This document shows, piece by piece, positions 30,082-35,730 of a DNA stretch of 35,730 bases. The notes under the pieces are model-generated. The model searched no databases. It was not told where the DNA came from and worked only from the letters and a program-made list of their open reading frames with translations. The first letter of the stretch is position 1. The number at the start of each line of letters is the position of its first letter. Origin of the DNA: a virus; IMG/VR virus record IMGVR_UViG_3300029981_000034, positions 1 to 35,730 of that record. One strand, 5' to 3'. The position numbers and the translations under genes were made by a program.

Positions 30082-30230
30082 TTCAATTATCTATATTTTT
30101 CAACCAATGCAATATCCCATATAAACCTAGTAATATAGGTAAAATGGAAGTTCACGAATTCCTGTTAATGTATGAAATGCTTTTAAAACAAGAAGTGAGT
30201 AAAATAAAAAATGGCTCAATATCTCGATGA
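29575..30230 (+). CDS. Tail assembly chaperone, long form by -1 frameshift (gpGT-like)
   Basis: Frame 0 is read to 29943, then the -1 frame from base 29943 to the stop at 30230, giving 123 + 95 = 218 residues. The second part starts VKYINSEFGRISKEYSEFLE and ends with a helical MEVHEFLLMYEMLLKQEV block like other long-form chaperones. No ribosome-binding site precedes the only nearby ATG in this frame (29913), and the frame is closed by TAA at 29895, so a shift at the slippery site is the natural route. The reading overlaps the tape measure start. Confidence 0.85.
29937..29943 (+). promoter_or_regulatory. Programmed -1 frameshift site GGGAAAG
   Basis: In frame 0 the bases read ATG GGA AAG, giving G_GGA_AAG, the exact heptamer used by phage lambda G/GT. 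The -1 frame opens before it (29898) and runs to 30230, so the site lies where a shift is needed. Confidence 0.88.
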
Positions 30231-31683
30231 ATTAATACAAAAAATAACTACTAAAGCAGATTTGCGTGGATTTAACGAACTCGATAGCAAGCAAACAAGA
30301 GCTGAAAAGAAAAATAAAGTATTATCAAATAGTTTTAAGGTTCTTTTTGGTGCTATTTCAGCAGGTATCGTAGTTAAAGGGCTTATTGATGTTGCTACAA
30401 AGTTGGGTAGTATTGAAGCAAATTTGACAGCGGCCACAGGTTCGGCAAAACTCGCAGGGGTAGAATTTAATTATATTGTAAGTGAAGCAAGTAGACTTGG
30501 GGTTAGTATTGATACAGCTGCAATGTCTTATGCTAAATTTTATGCTGCAGTTGGTAATAAAATGCCATTAAATCAAATTCACGACATTAACAATGCACTA
30601 ATGGAAACATTCACTGTTTTACATACTAACCCAGCACAACAACAACGTGGATATTATGCACTTTTTGAAATGATGTCAGAGGGTAAAATCACAGCTAGAC
30701 GTATTCGGCAACTTGCACTTATCATACCTCAAACTTTTGCCATAACCGAGCAAATACTTGGTAAAAATTATATGGCACAAATCAGAAAAGGTATTGGCGG
30801 GGAGGACTTTTTGCCTAAATTCTTTGCTATTTTGCATAGCAAGATGGCTGGAGGGTTAGAAAAAGCAATGAACAGCCCACAAGCAACATTAAATAGATTG
30901 AAAAACTCAGTATTTATGTTGGGTATGGCAATAGACAAAGCCGGGTTTCAGGATACAGTATTACTATTAGCTAGAGATTTAACAAAAATATCAGAAGTAT
31001 TAGTCAAAATTGCTTCAAGTTCTAGGTTTAAATCTTTTATTGAAGGTATAAACAACGCCTTAAAGGCTATGGAAGAACATTGGAAACTTATGATAGGCTT
31101 AGGTATAGGTATTTGGATTAATAAAATAATCGGGTATTTAACGTTATTAAGATTGGAAGTGCTAACAACTGGTGAAGCACTAGTTGGCGTTAACTTGGCA
31201 ATTCAAATGTTATTCTCTGGCAAAATAGTCCAGGGAATGAAATTACTTGCTCTAACTGCTTGGTCAACCGTTGCACCTTTCTTGGCATGGGGTCTTGCAC
31301 TAGCAGGTATAGTTGAACTATTAGATACAATGGCTGGGAAAAAGACGTTTTTAGGCGAATTAATAAAATCTACTGGCAATGGTGCTGGATTTCAAGGTGG
31401 ATCTACAAAAGATTATATTGAAACAGGCAGATTACCATCAAGAATTAGAGGTATTTTAACCCCAAGGGATACACCCATATTAAAGGATAGTGGGCTTTAT
31501 AATAAAGACGGAAGTTTAAAAACTAATCAGTCCGATACAAATAATAACCAAAACAACAAAACATCAATGTTGGCTCCAGTATTTAATATTTACTCTCTAG
31601 ACCCACAAGCTATAGCCTGTGCAATTGATAATAAATTAAACGGATTATTGACACCGGCAGAATATGCGATAGGAACAGCTTAA
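30211..31683 (+). CDS. Tail tape measure protein
   Basis: 490 residues, helical, with hydrophobic segments near residues 43-65 and again at about 290-315 and 345-370. GISAGIVVKGLIDVATKL-like and the tape-measure N-terminal domain pattern (EASRLGVSIDTAAMSYAKF, then FEMMSEGKITARRIRQLALI) are typical. It spans the tail lumen and sets tail length. By the usual rule of about 0.15 nm per residue the tail would be roughly 70-75 nm. It starts within the long-form chaperone end. Confidence 0.9.
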   Translation: MAQYLDELIQKITTKADLRGFNELDSKQTRAEKKNKVLSNSFKVLFGAISAGIVVKGLIDVATKLGSIEANLTAATGSAKLAGVEFNYIVSEASRLGVSIDTAAMSYAKFYAAVGNKMPLNQIHDINNALMETFTVLHTNPAQQQRGYYALFEMMSEGKITARRIRQLALIIPQTFAITEQILGKNYMAQIRKGIGGEDFLPKFFAILHSKMAGGLEKAMNSPQATLNRLKNSVFMLGMAIDKAGFQDTVLLLARDLTKISEVLVKIASSSRFKSFIEGINNALKAMEEHWKLMIGLGIGIWINKIIGYLTLLRLEVLTTGEALVGVNLAIQMLFSGKIVQGMKLLALTAWSTVAPFLAWGLALAGIVELLDTMAGKKTFLGELIKSTGNGAGFQGGSTKDYIETGRLPSRIRGILTPRDTPILKDSGLYNKDGSLKTNQSDTNNNQNNKTSMLAPVFNIYSLDPQAIACAIDNKLNGLLTPAEYAIGTA

Positions 31684-32703
31684 ATGACATACGCAGCAAT
31701 ACAAATAGATTATGATATAAATACTAAAAAAATATTGCCTGATATGAAGGTTGAACAGCCTATAATGGGTAAACTAACAAGTGCTTTAAAGTCAAGTGGT
31801 AGAATATTAACCAATTCAACATCAACAATTAAATCACTTGCTAGATACATGCAATCCGTGCCTTATAATAAATTAAACGTAGTTGCTTTAACTCAACTAC
31901 TACTCAATGGGGGAATTACAAACAAAGATGCCTTAGACACATTATTCTTAAATTACGCCGTAGTTTTTGATAAATTGGCAATAGCACAAGGATTTGCAAG
32001 TGCGAGTCAACTAAAAACGGCCATGAGTGCAACTAATGGCATCAATGTTGCTAATGCAATAACCGGTTTTCAGGGAACTTTAAAAGCAATAACAGATATT
32101 AAAAATAATAAATTAAATAAAGAAAATTTAAAAAATTATAAACTTATAGAATTTGATGCTACTTTTAATGATAATCGTACTTATCAATCAGAAACGCCAG
32201 ATAGACGTGTTGAAAGTGGCCAGTCATTGAGTGAATATATCCACAATATGCCTGATGTCTTTTCTCTTGACTGTCAACTCCAAGACGGACGTAGATATAA
32301 TAAAAATGAATTTGAAGAAACGCTCAAATTTATAAGAAAGAAAAAAACAACTTTAACACTAGTTATGGGAGACGACAGTCAATATTCAGTAGTATTGCAA
32401 AATTTCTCACCTACTAGGGGTATTAATAATGGTTTGGCTTACAGTTTAGAATTTAAAAGAATAACAGTTGGAACAATTGAGCTTGTACCAATAACTATAA
32501 AACCTTTAACTATAGTATCCGATGCAAATAACACAGGCTCTACAGGTTCAAAAACATCAACAAAAACCAATATTATAAATAACCCTACAAATCCTAGCTT
32601 AACAGGAAAAACAAAAAAAGACAAAGGCATAGGATATGTTGAAAAAGCATATTTTCTGTTTACTAATGTGTTAGGATTCGACACACCAACGGGGTGGAAA
32701 TAA
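31684..32703 (+). CDS. Baseplate/tail protein with DNA-circulation-like core
   Basis: 339 residues. Residues about 155-260 (LIEFDATFNDNRTYQSETPD, RRVESGQSLSEYIH, QDGRRYNKNEFEETLKFI) form a conserved baseplate module found after tape measure genes. The N-terminal 150 residues are helical and the C-terminus is Ser/Thr/Asn-rich. Probably links the tube to the baseplate. The exact family name is uncertain. Confidence 0.65.
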   Translation: MTYAAIQIDYDINTKKILPDMKVEQPIMGKLTSALKSSGRILTNSTSTIKSLARYMQSVPYNKLNVVALTQLLLNGGITNKDALDTLFLNYAVVFDKLAIAQGFASASQLKTAMSATNGINVANAITGFQGTLKAITDIKNNKLNKENLKNYKLIEFDATFNDNRTYQSETPDRRVESGQSLSEYIHNMPDVFSLDCQLQDGRRYNKNEFEETLKFIRKKKTTLTLVMGDDSQYSVVLQNFSPTRGINNGLAYSLEFKRITVGTIELVPITIKPLTIVSDANNTGSTGSKTSTKTNIINNPTNPSLTGKTKKDKGIGYVEKAYFLFTNVLGFDTPTGWK

Positions 32704-33005
32704 TGAGTTATATAATTAAATTACCTGATTTGACCAATAATCCAAAAATTAGTCAGATAACAGATATTGAAAATAAGTTATTTAATTTTACTTTTACCTG
32801 GAATGAATTTTGCCAATGCGTATTTGTTGATATTTATGACGAGTTAAAAACACCTATTATTTTAGGAAGAGCCTTAACCACTAATTCCGTTATTAGAACT
32901 GATTTAAGAAAATTACCAAAAGTATTATATTTTCAAAATTTAATTAGTACATACGAGCCGACACAAGAGAATTTCAATAAGGATTTTATATTAGGGTATG
33001 AGTAA
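32703..33005 (+). CDS. Baseplate plug-type protein
   Basis: 100 residues from ATG 32703, which overlaps the previous stop as TAATG. The in-frame GTG at 32694 is not preferred. NFTFTWNEFCQCVFVDIYDE and PIILGRALTTNSVIRTDL match the small baseplate plug proteins of contractile-tail phages. Overlaps the hub gene by 8 bp. Confidence 0.72.
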   Translation: MSYIIKLPDLTNNPKISQITDIENKLFNFTFTWNEFCQCVFVDIYDELKTPIILGRALTTNSVIRTDLRKLPKVLYFQNLISTYEPTQENFNKDFILGYE

Positions 33006-34005
33006 TAATGTTCAAGTATCTCAAATACAAACCAACTCAAAAAGTAATTTAAATTTTAGATTACGGCTTGATGTGTCAGGTGCTAATTTAAGAATTGGAG
33101 ATAAAATTAATAATCCAGAAAGTGGGTTAGATATTGATTTCGAGATTGCTAAAACGGATACTAATACCCCAAACACAAGCACAATAACAGTTTGGAATAT
33201 GTCTGATGACACTTATAATAACATTTATTCTAATGCTGACGGAGTAGAATTATATGGAGCTTTTGGGGATGATGAATATGCTCTAATGTTCCGTGGGTAC
33301 CCGGAAAAAGTATTAAAATCCAAGCGTGTCAATATGTTAACTGCAAATCAAGGATTTTTACAACAGTCTCCGGGTGCTACACGTTCAGGCCAATCCGACA
33401 ACCCTACGTCTATGACATTAATCGATGGCAAATACCTTTATGAGGATGCTAATATAAGTAAAGGATATAAGGGGAGCATAAACAGTAAGCAAATTATAAA
33501 AGATTGTGTTGAAACTTTCGGCATACCTATAGGTGTTATGAGTGAGAATATTGATTATATAAATATAAACAATCATATTTCAAGAGGTCGTACGGTTGAT
33601 GTTCTTAATCCTATATGCAAAAGATTAAACGCTAATTATACTATAAATAATGGGGTATTTTATCTTTATAGTAAAAATGAAGTGCCTGCAAGTACAGTTT
33701 ATGGCATTCTTTTAGATAGTTCAAATTCAAACACACCCGAACGGCAAGATGATAAATTTAAATTAAAAACCACAACTCTTATTAAAAAGAATAAGAAAAA
33801 GGGTATTGCCGGACTAAAAAAGACAGAAATAATAAAAAACATTAACGGGTTTATGATTGAAACAATGCTTTTACCGTTTTTATTGCCAGGTATGTGGTGC
33901 GAATGTGATTTTGGCATTTTACAGGGATTTAAATATATTTATAAAGTCAAATTATTTGGTAATAATTATGGTACAGAAGGTAAGACACAGGTATTTGTAA
34001 GATGA
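32998..34005 (+). CDS. Baseplate hub protein (Mu gp44 / gpD-like)
   Basis: 335 residues. LNFRLRLDVSGANLRIGD, a DFEIAKTDTNTPNTSTITVW block and the middle LFSGYPEK-like 'GVELYGAFGDDEYALMFRGY' strands match hub proteins that join tube and spike. The C-terminal part carries TKTTLIKKNKKKG-like basic linker and LLPFLLPGMWCECDFG. It overlaps the spike gene. Confidence 0.82.
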   Translation: MSNNVQVSQIQTNSKSNLNFRLRLDVSGANLRIGDKINNPESGLDIDFEIAKTDTNTPNTSTITVWNMSDDTYNNIYSNADGVELYGAFGDDEYALMFRGYPEKVLKSKRVNMLTANQGFLQQSPGATRSGQSDNPTSMTLIDGKYLYEDANISKGYKGSINSKQIIKDCVETFGIPIGVMSENIDYININNHISRGRTVDVLNPICKRLNANYTINNGVFYLYSKNEVPASTVYGILLDSSNSNTPERQDDKFKLKTTTLIKKNKKKGIAGLKKTEIIKNINGFMIETMLLPFLLPGMWCECDFGILQGFKYIYKVKLFGNNYGTEGKTQVFVR

Positions 34006-34628
34006 CAGAAAATAGTGAGCGATTAATATCTTTATTATTAGCAAGTAATAAGCATATTAATAAACAATTACCTTGTGTTGTAAAAACGGTAAACAGCGAT
34101 AATACGGTTGATGTACTGATTATAAAAAATGACGATACACAAAATGTAGTTGCTTGTAATGTGCCAGTAAAACACACCGAAACACAAAGAGCTTTTATAT
34201 TTTTAGGATTATCACGTGGCGACAGAGGTCTTATAAAATTTTTTGATAAATCTATTGAAAGTTATAAACAAACTGGTGATGAAGAATATAACGAAGACCC
34301 TCGCAATCATTCAGACAATGACGGTATATTTGAAATGGGGTTCTACCCTAAATCAGAAGCTTATGTTTTCCCAACTAACAAAAATATAGCAATAGGAAAT
34401 AAGGATGGTAGTGCTGAAATATCAATAGGAACTACAGGGGCAATTATTTTAAACGGTGTTAATGTAACTATTGCAGGTGGAAATACAACAATTACAGGAA
34501 CTAGCAATACTACTATAACAGGTGGGAATGTAAGTATTTCAGGCAACACAAAAATTGATAATAAGATATTTTTAGCACATACACATACGAGTGCCACATC
34601 TGGGAATCCTACAAGTGGAGTTAATTAA
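34002..34628 (+). CDS. Baseplate spike protein (gp138 / gpV-like)
   Basis: 208 residues. After an N-terminal OB-like domain (VKTVNSDNTVDVLIIKNDD) come short repeats of Thr/Gly/Asn strands (TIAGGNTTITGTSNTTIT, then GGNVSISGNTKID), a trimeric beta-helix spike. The tip has A-H-T-H-T, the HxH motif that binds iron at the apex of such spikes. It punctures the outer membrane, which suggests a Gram-negative-type envelope. Confidence 0.85.
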   Translation: MTENSERLISLLLASNKHINKQLPCVVKTVNSDNTVDVLIIKNDDTQNVVACNVPVKHTETQRAFIFLGLSRGDRGLIKFFDKSIESYKQTGDEEYNEDPRNHSDNDGIFEMGFYPKSEAYVFPTNKNIAIGNKDGSAEISIGTTGAIILNGVNVTIAGGNTTITGTSNTTITGGNVSISGNTKIDNKIFLAHTHTSATSGNPTSGVN

Positions 34629-35057
34629 ATGAAAAAAGTTGCAATTTGTGGCATAGGTTCATCATTGGTAGACTTAGACTTTGATGATGATATAGAAATT
34701 TGGGGATTAAATCAATATTATGCAAGCTTTAAGAGATGGGATTTATGGTTTGATGTTCATCGTGATGACATACAAGAAAAACATATTACCAGAGTAAACT
34801 ATCCATATGAAGAGGCTTTTTTATTAAAAGGCAAACAATTTAACTCATCCATAAGCTATATGATTGCTTATGCAATCTTAAAAGGATACGAACAAATAGA
34901 ACTTTACGGCGTTGATTTTAACGACAGCGAAAAAAGATTAAATCAAAAAGAGTGTTGTTTAAGATGGATTGATTTTGCAAAAGGTAGAGGCATTAAAATA
35001 TTGGTTGCATCATCATCTAAGTTAAACAGAGAAGAATTTTTATACGGGGTTGTATGA
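34629..35057 (+). CDS. Rossmann-like protein inserted in the baseplate operon
   Basis: 142 residues. KKVAICGIGSSLVDLDFDDD is a nucleotide-binding-like beta-alpha start (GxGxS), followed by EIWGLNQYYASFKRWDLWFD, VNYPYEE and a C-terminal IELYGVDFND segment, a layout seen in small phage proteins of unknown role. It sits between spike and gp25-like genes, where structural genes are otherwise continuous, so it looks like an inserted extra gene. A sugar- or nucleotide-related role is possible. Not assigned. Confidence 0.6.
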   Translation: MKKVAICGIGSSLVDLDFDDDIEIWGLNQYYASFKRWDLWFDVHRDDIQEKHITRVNYPYEEAFLLKGKQFNSSISYMIAYAILKGYEQIELYGVDFNDSEKRLNQKECCLRWIDFAKGRGIKILVASSSKLNREEFLYGVV

Positions 35058-35398
35058 GTAAAGACATAAAAATAAAAGATAACACCCTTTTTATAGAAAA
35101 TGGTGATTTTGCTCTTGTTGATAAAATAGATAAAATTTTACAGCAATGTAGTATAGGATTGCGTATCCTAATTGGAGAATGGGTTTTAGATTACAGACAA
35201 GGTATTGATTATCCAGGAGGCCTTAAAAAAAATGCCAACATCTTAAAATCTCAGATAAAAAATGCTCTCTTGTCAGTAGATGGAGTAGAGCAAGTATTAA
35301 ATTATGTTTTTGACACTACTAGCAAAAATTATTTAGTTAGTGCAACTTTAGTTATTGGCAACCAAGAAATACAACTAAATGAGGAAATTACATTATGA
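35054..35398 (+). CDS. gp25-like baseplate wedge protein
   Basis: 114 residues. The middle GLRILIGEWVLDYRQGIDYP and the C-terminal LLSVDGVEQVLNYVFDTT match gp25/DUF2634-type wedge proteins, which help nucleate the sheath. It overlaps its neighbours at both ends (ATGA) and precedes the J-like protein. Confidence 0.82.
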   Translation: MSKDIKIKDNTLFIENGDFALVDKIDKILQQCSIGLRILIGEWVLDYRQGIDYPGGLKKNANILKSQIKNALLSVDGVEQVLNYVFDTTSKNYLVSATLVIGNQEIQLNEEITL

Positions 35399-35730
35399 TA
35401 ATAAATAGTACAGGTGCCACCCAAAGTGATTTAACAACAGAATTAACAAACTTTGAGAATTCTTTAAAAACTATTTATGGTAGTGATTTTACTATAAAAA
35501 AAGAGGGTGTAATAGATAATATTGCAGTTACTACCTCACTAAACAAACTTGATATTGAAGACCAAATAATGTTTTTAACTAAACAACTAAATCCATATAC
35601 GGCAGAGGGTGAGTTTCAAGATGCTCTATACGCATTAATTGGATTATTTAGAATATTAGCAAGCTTTACAGTTGTTCAAAGGACAGTGGAAGGAACTCCA
35701 AATACTACTATAATATCTGGTAGTTTAATA
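35395..35730 (+). CDS. Baseplate J-like protein, N-terminal part (cut by window edge)
   Basis: 112 codons are present to the window end. NPYTAEGEFQDALYALIGLF followed by RILASFTVVQRTVEGTPNTT fits the N-terminus of baseplate J-like wedge proteins, just after the gp25-like gene as in other contractile-tail phages. ATGA overlap. The rest lies beyond the edge. Confidence 0.82.
   Translation, partial: MIINSTGATQSDLTTELTNFENSLKTIYGSDFTIKKEGVIDNIAVTTSLNKLDIEDQIMFLTKQLNPYTAEGEFQDALYALIGLFRILASFTVVQRTVEGTPNTTIISGSLI

Noticed and set aside
29913-30230. Independent gene starting at ATG 29913
   Set aside because: There is no ribosome-binding site, and a lambda-type slippery heptamer 24 bases downstream joins this frame to the upstream chaperone.
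33204-33215. CTGATGA core resembling a hammerhead inside the baseplate hub gene
   Set aside because: It lies in a coding sequence and lacks GAAA and paired stems at the right distance.
1-35730. tRNA genes, CRISPR arrays and insertion sequences
   Set aside because: I looked for cloverleaf-like GGTTCRA-type segments, regularly spaced repeats and transposase motifs and saw none.

Overview
The window is an AT-rich temperate phage or prophage of the contractile-tail (myovirus) type. It begins inside a large serine recombinase and ends inside a baseplate J-like protein, so both edges are cut. Start codons are often preceded by AGGAG or AAGGA sequences. ATG, GTG and TTG starts all occur, and the standard stop codons, including TGA, are used. 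This fits an AT-rich bacterial host, perhaps from an animal gut, but the sequence alone does not name it.

Layout. (1) 1-3454 is the integration and lysogeny module. It holds the serine recombinase, an XRE repressor-like protein, a small XRE protein, a Cro-like protein, and a lysogenic cargo gene for a membrane-anchored zinc-binding protein with a PD-(D/E)XK-like nuclease end. (2) 3455-4914 is an early leader region of very small genes and RNA elements. It has two type I hammerhead ribozymes (3807-3857 and 4831-4880), a GC-rich RNA region starting with an H-type pseudoknot (4022-4195), and the 3' half of a possible third ribozyme (3518-3532). (3) 4915-9586 is recombination and replication: a Sak4-like ATPase, a Gam/Gp157-like protein, a NinB-like protein with an internal frameshift, SSB, a replication initiator and a possible helicase loader. 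(4) 9629-14498 holds a DUF5131 (Gp37/Gp68) protein, RusA, a C5-cytosine methyltransferase interrupted at a run of eight G, an HNH-like protein, and an N6/N4 DNA methyltransferase between two related zinc-ribbon proteins. (5) 14607-19098 is an accessory block of small proteins, many Cys-rich, with an ASCH-domain protein and two LuxR-type helix-turn-helix proteins. (6) 19226-26005 is packaging and head: metallopeptidase, terminases, portal, MuF-like protein, scaffold and SU10-type capsid. (7) 26026-35730 covers connectors, sheath, tube, tail chaperones with a lambda-type slippery site, tape measure and baseplate.

The best candidate for something new is the pair of hammerhead ribozymes. They share identical stem I strands, and their stem II sequences differ by compensatory changes. 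Each begins directly after the stop codon of a small gene and lies a short distance upstream of the next gene. Cleavage at both would release a 1,023-nt RNA carrying five small genes and the pseudoknot RNA. The 5' end of that RNA matches the missing strand of the downstream ribozyme, so it could in principle self-circularise. A second theme is -1 recoding. Three genes (NinB-like, C5 methyltransferase, tail chaperone) each continue in the -1 frame at a slippery run.
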